NCBI GenBank assembly: GCA_964524125.1
Contig: CAZGBY010000036.1
Coordinates: 1 to 17,546, forward strand
Direction: 5' to 3'
DNA: 17,546 nucleotides
From: CAG-307 sp964524125
GTDB lineage: Bacteria; Bacillota_I; Bacilli_A; Acholeplasmatales; Anaeroplasmataceae
The notes under the pieces were generated by a model, which saw only the letters and a program-made list of their open reading frames with translations, did no database searches and was not told where the DNA came from. This document shows positions 1 through 6,903 of the stretch, piece by piece; position 1 is the first letter of the stretch, and every line of letters starts with the position of its first letter. A program made the position numbers and the translations under genes.

Positions 1-46
1 TAAGATATGAAAAAGAAGTAAGACAAAGACTTACGGAAGTTAATGA
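1..46 (+). repeat. Direct repeat, copy 1 (edge of window)
   Basis: Positions 1-46 match 278-323 at 44 of 46 bases (offset 277; mismatches at 35 and 37). The copy probably extends left of the window. Both copies read the same peptide, LRYEKEVRQRLT, in their own frames, so this is a duplicated piece of the nuclease gene. Confidence 0.85.
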
Positions 47-197
47 TGCAAGAGCAGAAGGAAAAGCTGAAGGATTAGCAGAAGGAAAAATAAACATTGC
101 TAAGAGTATGCTTGATGAAGGATGTTCATTAGAGTTAATTGTCAAATGTACTGGTTTATCTATTAAAGAAGTAGAACAATTAAAATCAGAATTATAA
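1..197 (+). CDS. C-terminal end of an Rpn/PD-(D/E)XK-type nuclease (putative transposase) family protein, 5' truncated by window edge
   Basis: An open frame enters from the left edge (first whole codon at 3) and stops with TAA at 195-197, giving the last 64 residues. It begins RYEKEVRQRL, runs through a Glu/Gly/Ala/Lys-rich helix with two AEGK repeats, and ends in a short helix-turn-helix-like tail (CTGLSIKEVEQLK). This is the usual C-terminus of the Rpn recombination-promoting nuclease/putative transposase family, where an 'EGxxEG' helix is followed by a 'GLSxEEIxxL' motif. The nuclease domain lies outside the window, so catalytic residues cannot be checked. Part of this segment is duplicated just downstream. 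The family call rests on the tail only. Confidence 0.6.
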   Translation, partial: RYEKEVRQRLTEVNDARAEGKAEGLAEGKINIAKSMLDEGCSLELIVKCTGLSIKEVEQLKSEL

Positions 198-231
198 TAA
201 CGTTATCTTTTATTAAAAAAAGGTGGCTTGA

Positions 232-369
232 ATGGTCATGGATTTCAATAATAAAGAACAATTTGTATTAGAAACTTTAAGATATGAAAAAGAAGTAAGA
301 CAAAGACTTACAGTAGTTAATGAAAATATTGAACTTAATAAATTTAATAAAAATATAATTATTATGTAA
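232..369 (+). pseudogene. Small ORF built from a duplicated fragment of the upstream nuclease gene
   Basis: An ATG at 232 (or 238) follows an AGGTGG ribosome site at 221-226 and opens 45 codons ending in TAA at 367-369. Its middle (LETLRYEKEVRQRLT) is the same peptide as in the nuclease gene ending at 197, in the frame that preserves the protein. The AEGK helix and C-terminal motif are missing, replaced by an Asn/Lys/Ile-rich tail. The simplest reading is the remnant of a second, tandem Rpn-type gene with its core and end deleted. Because it keeps a start and a ribosome site, it could still be translated as a 43-45 residue peptide. No function can be assigned. Confidence 0.55.
278..323 (+). 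repeat. Direct repeat, copy 2
   Basis: Second copy of the 46-base segment at 1-46 (44 of 46 identical). It lies inside the short ORF at 232-369. Confidence 0.85.
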
Positions 370-408
370 CATTTAAAATCAATAAGTAATTTAGAAGGTA
401 TACAATTC

Positions 409-437
409 TTGTTATATCTTCTTTTTTAGTGTATAAT
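409..437 (+). promoter_or_regulatory. Sigma-A promoter for the HD-rnmV-rsmA-yabG-ispE operon
   Basis: TTGTTA (409-414), a 17-base spacer and TATAAT (432-437). The expected start near 444-445 gives a leader of about 16 nt holding the AAGGTG site (450-455) of the HD gene. Confidence 0.75.
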
Positions 438-460
438 TTGATTATAAAGAAGGTGTTTGA

Positions 461-1699
461 ATGCAATATAAATTTAATAAACTTAAACGAACAAAAGTAT
501 TTAGAGATCCTATTTATGGGTATATAAATGTAGATTATGAAATAATCGCATTATTAATTGATACATATGAATTTCAAAGACTTAGAAGAATCAGACAATT
601 ATCTGGTGTTTCTATGGTATTTCAAACAGCAGAACATTCTCGTTTCACTCACTCTTTAGGGGCTTATGAACTAGCTAATTTATGTTTAAACGGTATAGAA
701 AATTTAAAAGAATCATTATCAGAATATGAACAACTAATTTTTCTAATAAGTGCCCTTCTTCATGATATAGGTCATGGTCCATATTCACATGCTTTTGAAA
801 GTGTGATGAAAGTATCTCACGAAGATATGACTGTTAAATTAATTTTAGGCAACACAGAAATTAATAAAGTTTTGTCTTTAGTACCAAATCTTGCAAGTGA
901 TGTTGCTAGTGTAATTGCACATACTGGAAAATATCCACTAATAGAATCTTTAATATCATCACAACTTGATGTAGATAGAATGGATTATTTATCAAGAGAT
1001 GCTTATTTTACTGGTGCTACATATGGAAAAATTGATTTTAGAAGAATTATTCGTTCTCTTAAAGTAATTGACAATCAATTATATCTAAGAGCGTCTGGTG
1101 TACATTCGGTAGAATCATATATAATGGCTAGATATCATATGTATTGGCAAGTATATTATCATCCTGTAGCTAGAAGCTATGAGTTATTACTTCAATCTAT
1201 CTATAAAAGATTATTTGATCTAACATCCTTAAATAATAAAATAGACGTGAATATTGAAGCTTTGATAAATGTTATTAAAAATCCTGATGATTTAAATAGT
1301 TATATTTTACTTGATGATTCCTATGTTAATGGTATGATTAAACAATTAACTAAATCAAGTGATATAATATTAAAAGATTTAGCTCTTTCATTTGAAAAAC
1401 GATATTTATATAACTATAAAGAAATTATAAATGAGGAAGATGAAATATATATTGCTAATATCAAATCTTCTATTAAAGAAGAATATTTACCATATTATTA
1501 TATAGAAACTAAAGTATCTCAAAAAGCTTATTTACATATAGATAGTGATGTTACGGATATTAATGATATTAAAATAATAAAAGAAGATGGTTCTATCTTA
1601 TCTTTAGAAGAATATTCTTCAATTATAAATGGCTTAATCCTATCAGCTGATAAATCATCTAAAAGAGTTTTTTATAAGGAGTCATTATGCAATCAATAA
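461..1699 (+). CDS. HD-domain phosphohydrolase (COG1078, SAMHD1/dNTPase-like)
   Basis: A 412-residue soluble protein with the complete metal-binding HD signature: H64 in SRFTHSLG, H101-D102 in ALLHDIGHGPYSH, and an Asp in SSQLDVDRMDYLSRD (D170 or D172). The opening FRDPIYGYINV and the block LRRIRQLSG are typical of COG1078 proteins, bacterial relatives of SAMHD1. Family members hydrolyse dNTPs to deoxynucleosides and triphosphate, or act as other nucleotide phosphohydrolases; the substrate here cannot be read from sequence. The ATG at 461 sits 5 nt after AAGGTG and about 16 nt after the predicted transcription start. It is first in an operon, and its end overlaps rnmV by 13 bases. Residues after about 270 belong to a variable C-terminal region. 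Fold and metal site are confident; substrate is not. Confidence 0.88.
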   Translation: MQYKFNKLKRTKVFRDPIYGYINVDYEIIALLIDTYEFQRLRRIRQLSGVSMVFQTAEHSRFTHSLGAYELANLCLNGIENLKESLSEYEQLIFLISALLHDIGHGPYSHAFESVMKVSHEDMTVKLILGNTEINKVLSLVPNLASDVASVIAHTGKYPLIESLISSQLDVDRMDYLSRDAYFTGATYGKIDFRRIIRSLKVIDNQLYLRASGVHSVESYIMARYHMYWQVYYHPVARSYELLLQSIYKRLFDLTSLNNKIDVNIEALINVIKNPDDLNSYILLDDSYVNGMIKQLTKSSDIILKDLALSFEKRYLYNYKEIINEEDEIYIANIKSSIKEEYLPYYYIETKVSQKAYLHIDSDVTDINDIKIIKEDGSILSLEEYSSIINGLILSADKSSKRVFYKESLCNQ

Positions 1700-2235
1700 T
1701 AGTAGTGGAAGGTACCCATGATGAAGCTTTAATTAAGGCGGTTTTTCCTAATCAACCATGTATTATCACTAATGGTTCAGAAATATCTTTACAAACTCTA
1801 AATATGATTAAAGAATTATCATTATATAACAAAATAATAATATTTACAGATCCTGATTTTCCGGGTGAAAGAATACGCTCTAAAATTCATGAGATAGTAC
1901 CCAATGCGCTTGATTGTTTTTTAAAGAAGAAAGATTGTATTTCTAAAAATAATAAAAAAGTTGGTGTAGAACATGCATCTTTAGATGATATAAAAGAGTT
2001 GCTAACTCCTTTACTAAATAATGATATTAAACCAATGTCTAATATTACAAGATTTGATTTATATTCTTTAAATCTAATAGGTGCAGATTCTTCTAATTTA
2101 AGAAAACTTGTTTCTGATAGATTAAATATAGGAAATCCAAATGGTAAAACTTTTTTAAATAGAATAAATTGGTTAGGAATTACTAAAGTAGAACTTGAAA
2201 AAATTGTAGGTGAAATAAATGGAAAAAATAGGTAG
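1687..2235 (+). CDS. rnmV: Ribonuclease M5 (5S rRNA maturation)
   Basis: This 182-residue protein has an N-terminal TOPRIM domain: VVEGTHDE with catalytic E8, and TDPDFPGE with D55 and D57 as Mg-binding residues. Family length is about 180-190. RNase M5 trims both ends of the 5S rRNA precursor in low-GC Gram-positives, with ribosomal protein uL18 bound. It begins inside the end of the HD gene, with AAGGAG at about 1676-1681 as ribosome site, and overlaps rsmA by 17 bases, so translation is probably coupled. rnmV directly upstream of rsmA/ksgA is the B. subtilis order. TOPRIM signature plus synteny make the call firm. Confidence 0.95.
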   Translation: MQSIIVVEGTHDEALIKAVFPNQPCIITNGSEISLQTLNMIKELSLYNKIIIFTDPDFPGERIRSKIHEIVPNALDCFLKKKDCISKNNKKVGVEHASLDDIKELLTPLLNNDIKPMSNITRFDLYSLNLIGADSSNLRKLVSDRLNIGNPNGKTFLNRINWLGITKVELEKIVGEINGKNR

Positions 2236-3085
2236 TGTTGAAAAAACATTAAAACTTATAAATGAAAATGAGTTTTATATAAAGAAGAAGTTTGGACAAA
2301 ACTTCATCATAGATCAAAATGTTTTAAATTCTATTGTAGACTCATCACAAATTGATGAAAATACATGTGTAGTTGAAATAGGACCAGGTCTTGGTAGTTT
2401 AACAGAGTTAATGTTACGTAAAGCTAAGAAGGTAATGTCTTTTGAAATTGATAATGATTTAATACCTATTTTAAAAGATAACTTTTCTTCATATGATAAT
2501 TTTATATTAATTAATGAAGATATTTTAAATGTTAATATAGATGAGGTTTTAGATGAATATTTTGACTGCGAAACTAACATCGCATTAGTAGCTAATTTAC
2601 CATATTATATAACTACACCTATTATTTTAAAATTATTATCTGAAACTTCTCGTATTAAAACATATACAATGATGATGCAAGATGAAGTCGCAAATAGAAT
2701 TTGTTCTAAACCAGATGTTAAGGATTATAATGCTCTATCTATTTGTATCCAATATAGAGCAAAAGCTTCAAAAGTTTTAAATATATCTCGCAATATCTTT
2801 GTGCCAAAACCTAATGTAGATAGTGCAGTTATAAGACTTGAACTTTATAAGGAACTTCCTATAAAAGCTAAAGATGAAAAACATTTCTTCCGTTTAATTA
2901 GAGATGCTTTTTGTCAAAGAAGAAAGACGCTTGTTAATAACTTAAAACAAACAGGTTATAATAAAGATATAGTAATTAAAGCTTTAACTGATTTAAATTA
3001 TTCTTTATCTATTAGGTCAGAAGCTTTAGATGTTAATGATTTTGTTAAATTAAGTGATTATTTATTACCTTATCATAATATTTAA
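2219..3085 (+). CDS. rsmA: 16S rRNA (adenine1518-N6/adenine1519-N6)-dimethyltransferase RsmA/KsgA
   Basis: A 288-residue SAM-dependent methyltransferase that dimethylates two adjacent adenines in the 3' terminal helix of 16S rRNA late in small-subunit assembly. The family entry block is present (KKKFGQNFIIDQN, residues 22-34), then SAM motif I (EIGPGLGSLTE, about 53-63), the acidic residue in FEIDNDL, and the catalytic NLPYY (126-130). The C-terminal helical domain holds FCQRRKTLVNNL. The ATG at 2219 overlaps the end of rnmV. It is followed by yabG, as in B. subtilis. Full length, no odd features. Confidence 0.96.
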   Translation: MEKIGSVEKTLKLINENEFYIKKKFGQNFIIDQNVLNSIVDSSQIDENTCVVEIGPGLGSLTELMLRKAKKVMSFEIDNDLIPILKDNFSSYDNFILINEDILNVNIDEVLDEYFDCETNIALVANLPYYITTPIILKLLSETSRIKTYTMMMQDEVANRICSKPDVKDYNALSICIQYRAKASKVLNISRNIFVPKPNVDSAVIRLELYKELPIKAKDEKHFFRLIRDAFCQRRKTLVNNLKQTGYNKDIVIKALTDLNYSLSIRSEALDVNDFVKLSDYLLPYHNI

Positions 3086-3113
3086 TATTCATATTATATA
3101 TTGTGGTGGTTTA

Positions 3114-3866
3114 GTGAAGTATGTAATTAGAAAAAAATATCATGGAGATATTTTATTCTACATTGAAAAAATAGAAAATAAAACTGCCTACTTACATGGT
3201 GTATATGTTAGAATAGTTGCGACTGCAGATTTAAATGATCTCATTTATATACCAGATAATGAAATTATATTTTATGAAGGTAAAATAAGACAAAATAGAA
3301 ATATTTATGATTTAAAAGAATCTAATAAAAATCATTTAACTGGTAAGATATTACATATCGATAGTGATATAGAATATTTAAAAAAATGTAATAAAATATA
3401 CGAATCACTTGGCTTATATGCTATTTGTATATATCTTAAAGAAGACGAAATATCATCATATATTTATGATTTGGTTTCATATTATAATGTTGATATAGTA
3501 ATACTTACAGGTCATGATTCTTTTAATCAAAAAGATTTATATAATTTATCCAATTATAAAAATACACACAAATTTATTAAAGCTATCAAAATATTAAGAA
3601 AACATTATACAAAAGATGAACTTTATATCTATGCTGGAGCTTGTGGTTCTAATTTTGAAGCATTAATTGCAAATGGAGCAAACTGTGCATCAAGTCCTAA
3701 AAGAGTTAATATCGACGCGCTAGACCCACTTGTTTGTGCAGTTATTGTGGCTACAACTCCATTTGATAAAATTGTACCTTTTGAAAAAATATGGCAATAC
3801 TCATTTTCAAAAGAACAAGGACTTGGTGGTATAGATTCATTTGGTAAAATGAGAATGTTGAGGTAA
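3114..3866 (+). CDS. yabG: Sporulation-specific protease YabG (peptidase family U57)
   Basis: YabG processes spore-coat proteins in the mother cell late in sporulation. This copy matches across its length: an N-terminal small barrel (RKKYHGDILFYIEKIEN...LHGVYVRIVA), then VLHIDSD-type and YNVDIVILTGHDSF segments, and the strongly conserved end (YIYAGACGSNFEALIANGA, then ASSPKRVNIDALDP and TTPFDKI). I place the start at GTG 3114, 4 nt after GTGGTGG (3103-3109), giving 250 residues. An ATG at 3054 in the same frame would add 20 hydrophobic residues, lies inside rsmA and lacks a ribosome site. B. subtilis YabG is about 290 residues. The ispE start follows immediately. A CATATTATA element at 3090-3098 could be a mother-cell -10. 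The protein marks the host as a spore former. Confidence 0.93.
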   Translation: MKYVIRKKYHGDILFYIEKIENKTAYLHGVYVRIVATADLNDLIYIPDNEIIFYEGKIRQNRNIYDLKESNKNHLTGKILHIDSDIEYLKKCNKIYESLGLYAICIYLKEDEISSYIYDLVSYYNVDIVILTGHDSFNQKDLYNLSNYKNTHKFIKAIKILRKHYTKDELYIYAGACGSNFEALIANGANCASSPKRVNIDALDPLVCAVIVATTPFDKIVPFEKIWQYSFSKEQGLGGIDSFGKMRMLR

Positions 3867-3868
3867 TT

Positions 3869-4708
3869 ATGATTCAAGAAAGAGCTTATGCAAAAATTAA
3901 TTTAGGACTTTTAGTAGGGAGCAAAAGAGAAGATGGGTATCATAATATGAATTCTATTATGGTACCTATTGATTTATATGATGAACTTATATTTGATATA
4001 AATGATGAAGGTGGTATTATCTTAATTGATAATACAAATATACAAGCAGAAGAAAACTTTGTATATAAAGCGGCTTTACTTTTTAAAGAAGAATATAATA
4101 TATCAAAAGGTGTAGTAATTACATTAAAGAAAAATATACCATCACAAGCTGGTCTTGGTGGTGGTTCAGCTGATGCTGCAGCGACATTACGTGGATTAAA
4201 TATATTATTTCATACAAATAAAAGTCAAGATGAACTTGCTTTATTAGCTTCTAAGCTTGGGTCAGATATGCCATTTTGTATATATCAACATCCTTGTTAT
4301 GTAACAGGTAGAGGAGAGGTAATTTCAAAGATTATCGATGATTATAAAAAATTAGATGTAGCAATTATTAAGCCTTCTTATGGATTATCTACTAAAGAGG
4401 TTTATGATAATTATGAAGAAAAAGAGCATAACTATGAGGATAAGTTTATAAATATTGAAGAAGGTTTAAAAAATGGTAATTTAAAACTATTATCTTTAAA
4501 TGTTTTTAATGACTTACAAGAACCTGCATTTAAAATAAAACCAGAACTTGAAGATTTATACAATAAAGTAAAAAGTATAAACTCTAATCTAATTGTTCAA
4601 ATGACTGGTTCTGGTACAGCCTTATTTGTACTAGGAAATAATCATGATCTGCATAAAATGTCTCATAAAATTAAATATACAAGGATTTATATTACTAAAC
4701 TTTTATAA
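3869..4708 (+). CDS. ispE: 4-diphosphocytidyl-2-C-methyl-D-erythritol kinase IspE
   Basis: GHMP kinase that phosphorylates CDP-methylerythritol with ATP in the MEP route to isoprenoids. 279 residues, normal length. Visible are YAKINLGL with catalytic K9, REDGYHNMNSIM (substrate loop), the ATP-binding glycine loop GLGGGSADAA (95-104), LGSDMPF with catalytic D133, and the C-terminal MTGSGTALF. The ribosome site GAGG overlaps the yabG stop region and the genes are 2 bases apart. In B. subtilis veg and sspF separate yabG from ispE; both are missing here. It is last in the first operon; no terminator is visible before the prs promoter. Confidence 0.96.
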   Translation: MIQERAYAKINLGLLVGSKREDGYHNMNSIMVPIDLYDELIFDINDEGGIILIDNTNIQAEENFVYKAALLFKEEYNISKGVVITLKKNIPSQAGLGGGSADAAATLRGLNILFHTNKSQDELALLASKLGSDMPFCIYQHPCYVTGRGEVISKIIDDYKKLDVAIIKPSYGLSTKEVYDNYEEKEHNYEDKFINIEEGLKNGNLKLLSLNVFNDLQEPAFKIKPELEDLYNKVKSINSNLIVQMTGSGTALFVLGNNHDLHKMSHKIKYTRIYITKLL

Positions 4709-4733
4709 GTAAAACACTTTCATTAGTAATTAT

Positions 4734-4761
4734 TTGAAAAAATATCTAAATGATGTATAAT
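4734..4761 (+). promoter_or_regulatory. Sigma-A promoter of prs
   Basis: TTGAAA (4734-4739), 16-base spacer, TATAAT (4756-4761). The predicted start near 4768 rules out the in-frame ATG at 4750 as the prs start. Confidence 0.78.
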
Positions 4762-4800
4762 ATTAATGGAATAAAATTAATTAAATATAGGAGTAAAAAT

Positions 4801-5784
4801 ATGGCTATTTTAGATGGAAAGAAAATTAAATTATTTACTTTAAGTGCTAATCCTGCACTTGCAGAAGAAATTGCACAAGCTTGTGGAGTTGAACTTTCAA
4901 ACTGTGAAGTGCTTCATTTTGCGGATGGAGAAATTAATGTAAACATTAATGAAACTGTAAGAGGATGTCATGTATTTGTTGTACAACCTACATCAGCTCC
5001 TGCAAATGATCATTTAATGGAACTGCTAATTATGTGTGATGCACTTAAAAGAGCTTCTTGTGAATCTATTTCTTTAGTTATCCCTTATTATGGATACGCA
5101 AGACAAGATAGAAAAGCTAAATCACGTCAACCGATTTCAGCGAAGCTTGTAGCGGATTTAATCCAAACTGCTGGTGCAGATAGAGTTATTACACTAGATC
5201 TTCATGCAGCTCAAATTCAAGGGTTCTTTAATATCCCTATTGATAATTTTATGGGACTTCCTGTTTTAGCAAATTATTTTTTAGATAAAAATTTACCTAA
5301 TGTATGTGTAGTATCTCCCGATCATGGTGGAGTTACTCGTGCACGAGCATTAGCTCAAGTACTTGAATCTCCACTTGCGATTATTGATAAACGTCGTCCA
5401 GAACCTAATAAGGCTCAAGTTATGAATATTATCGGTAATGTAGAAGGTAAGACTTGTGTTATAGTAGATGATATTATTGATACAGCTGGTACTTTAAAAG
5501 CGGCGTGTGATGCTTTACTTGAAGCTGGAGCTAAAGAAGTATACGCATGTGCTACTCATGGAGTACTTTCTTATCCCGCAGTTGAAAGAATTAATGAATC
5601 TGGTTTAAAAGAAGTAGTAATTACAAATACGATTGCACAACCAGAAGAAAAATCATCGCCTAAAATTAAAGTATTGTCAATTGGTACTGTATTAGGTCAT
5701 GGTATATTAAGAATAATAGGTGATAAATCATTATCTGGTTTATTTACTTATTCTTATGATAAATCAAAAAGGAATTTGTTATAA
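4801..5784 (+). CDS. prs: Ribose-phosphate pyrophosphokinase (PRPP synthetase)
   Basis: Makes phosphoribosyl pyrophosphate from ribose 5-phosphate and ATP for nucleotide, His and Trp synthesis. 327 residues. Signatures include the flexible-loop block YGYARQDRK (98-105), TLDLHAAQIQGFF (131-143), the ribose 5-phosphate region SPDHGG, the PRPP-binding loop VIVDDIIDTAGT (220-231) and the allosteric-site region. The start is ATG 4801, 7 nt after AGGAG (4789-4793). An upstream in-frame ATG at 4750 lies within the promoter and would add a non-homologous extension. The stop shares one base with the pth start (TAATG), so the two are translationally coupled. prs upstream of pth is B. subtilis order, here without ctc between them. 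Confidence 0.96.
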   Translation: MAILDGKKIKLFTLSANPALAEEIAQACGVELSNCEVLHFADGEINVNINETVRGCHVFVVQPTSAPANDHLMELLIMCDALKRASCESISLVIPYYGYARQDRKAKSRQPISAKLVADLIQTAGADRVITLDLHAAQIQGFFNIPIDNFMGLPVLANYFLDKNLPNVCVVSPDHGGVTRARALAQVLESPLAIIDKRRPEPNKAQVMNIIGNVEGKTCVIVDDIIDTAGTLKAACDALLEAGAKEVYACATHGVLSYPAVERINESGLKEVVITNTIAQPEEKSSPKIKVLSIGTVLGHGILRIIGDKSLSGLFTYSYDKSKRNLL

Positions 5785-6347
5785 TGAAATTAATAGTTGG
5801 ACTTGGAAATATTGGTCGTGAATATGAACATACTCGTCATAATGTAGGTTTTGATACTATTGATATATTAGCTCAAAGACTAAGTGTTTCTTTTAAAGAA
5901 GAAAAATCTTTTAAAGGATTTTTAGCTAATGTAAATATTATGGGTCATAAGGCGATATTACTTAAACCTACTACATTTATGAACTTATCAGGTGATAGTA
6001 TTTCACTTGTAATGAAATTTTATAAAATTAACGTTGAAGATTTAATTGTAATTTCAGATGACCTAGATATGGCATCCGGTAAGGTAAGATTTAGAGCTAA
6101 AGGTTCTGCTGGTGGTCATAATGGTCTTAAGAGTATTATTAATAATTTACATACTGAAGAATTTAAAAGAATAAAAATAGGTATATCAAAAGATAAAAAT
6201 ATACCAGTAATTGATTGGGTACTTGGAAGACCTTCTAAAGCAGATAGTATACTTTTAAATAATAGCTATGATTTTGTGGCTAGAACTTTAGAAGATTATA
6301 TTACTCATGAAGATGATATATTACTAGCACAAAAAATTGCAAGATAG
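5784..6347 (+). CDS. pth: Peptidyl-tRNA hydrolase
   Basis: Releases tRNA from dropped-off peptidyl-tRNA by cleaving the ester bond. 187 residues, typical. Catalytic and binding residues are all present: N9 in GLGNIG, H19 in RHNVGF, the FMNLSG loop (65-70), D92/D93 in SDDLDM, and N113 in GSAGGHNGLKS. The ATG overlaps the prs stop by one base, with AAGGA at 5769-5773 as ribosome site. It is the spoVC/pth position of the B. subtilis cluster, but fin and mfd do not follow; a PAP2 phosphatase does. Confidence 0.96.
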   Translation: MKLIVGLGNIGREYEHTRHNVGFDTIDILAQRLSVSFKEEKSFKGFLANVNIMGHKAILLKPTTFMNLSGDSISLVMKFYKINVEDLIVISDDLDMASGKVRFRAKGSAGGHNGLKSIINNLHTEEFKRIKIGISKDKNIPVIDWVLGRPSKADSILLNNSYDFVARTLEDYITHEDDILLAQKIAR

Positions 6348-6361
6348 AAAGGAGTTATAAT

Positions 6362-6889
6362 ATGGATATAAAAATACTTGAATTTATAAGAAGTCATTTT
6401 AAATGTCGTTTTATGGATTGGTTTATGAAAAATTTATCCATATTATTTGATTTTGCAATTCCTTGGTTTTTTGTATTTGCGATGTTCTTAATCTTTAAAT
6501 CTACAAGGTTATATGGTATAACTTTTGTGCTTGCATTTGCACTTGAAGGATTGATTTGTAATGTAATTTTAAAAAAAATATCTAAAAGACAACGTCCATT
6601 TACTAAATATGACGATTTTGAACTTTTAATTAATCCACCTAAGGATTATTCATTTCCATCTGGTCATACTTTATGTGCGTTTTTATGTGCTACTATTATA
6701 TATTTATTTTCACCTATATTTGGAATAGTAGCGTTTGGACTTGCTTTTATGATAGCTTTTTCTAGATTATATTTGTATGTACATTATCCATCTGACGTAG
6801 TATTTGGTGGGGTATTTGGAGTTGCAATTGCACTTGGTGCTTATGAAATTATAGAAGTTTTAATTAAAGTTGGAATTTTAGTTATGTAG
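6362..6889 (+). CDS. PAP2-family membrane phosphatase (undecaprenyl-PP/PGP-type)
   Basis: A 175-residue integral membrane protein with about five hydrophobic segments. It has the full PAP2 triple motif: KKISKRQRP (71-79, K-x6-RP), FPSGHT (98-103) and SRLYLYVHYPSD (134-145, SRx5Hx3D). Relatives dephosphorylate undecaprenyl pyrophosphate (BcrC-like) or phosphatidylglycerophosphate; short sequences like this cannot be told apart by eye. The ATG follows AAAGGAG, 14 bases after pth, so it is in the prs operon. A role in lipid-carrier recycling at the membrane is an inference from the family. Confidence 0.88.
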   Translation: MDIKILEFIRSHFKCRFMDWFMKNLSILFDFAIPWFFVFAMFLIFKSTRLYGITFVLAFALEGLICNVILKKISKRQRPFTKYDDFELLINPPKDYSFPSGHTLCAFLCATIIYLFSPIFGIVAFGLAFMIAFSRLYLYVHYPSDVVFGGVFGVAIALGAYEIIEVLIKVGILVM

Positions 6890-6903
6890 TTTAGGGAGAA
6901 CTT

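Noticed and set aside
197..206. ATAACGTTAT palindrome after the nuclease stop
   Set aside because: No loop and no adjacent T-run typical of a terminator; a 10-base palindrome is expected by chance in AT-rich sequence.
1887..2249. Minus-strand open frame of 120 codons opposite rnmV and the rsmA start
   Set aside because: It lies wholly opposite well-supported genes, has no domain signature and shows the Phe/Ser-rich composition expected of an antisense shadow in AT-rich DNA.
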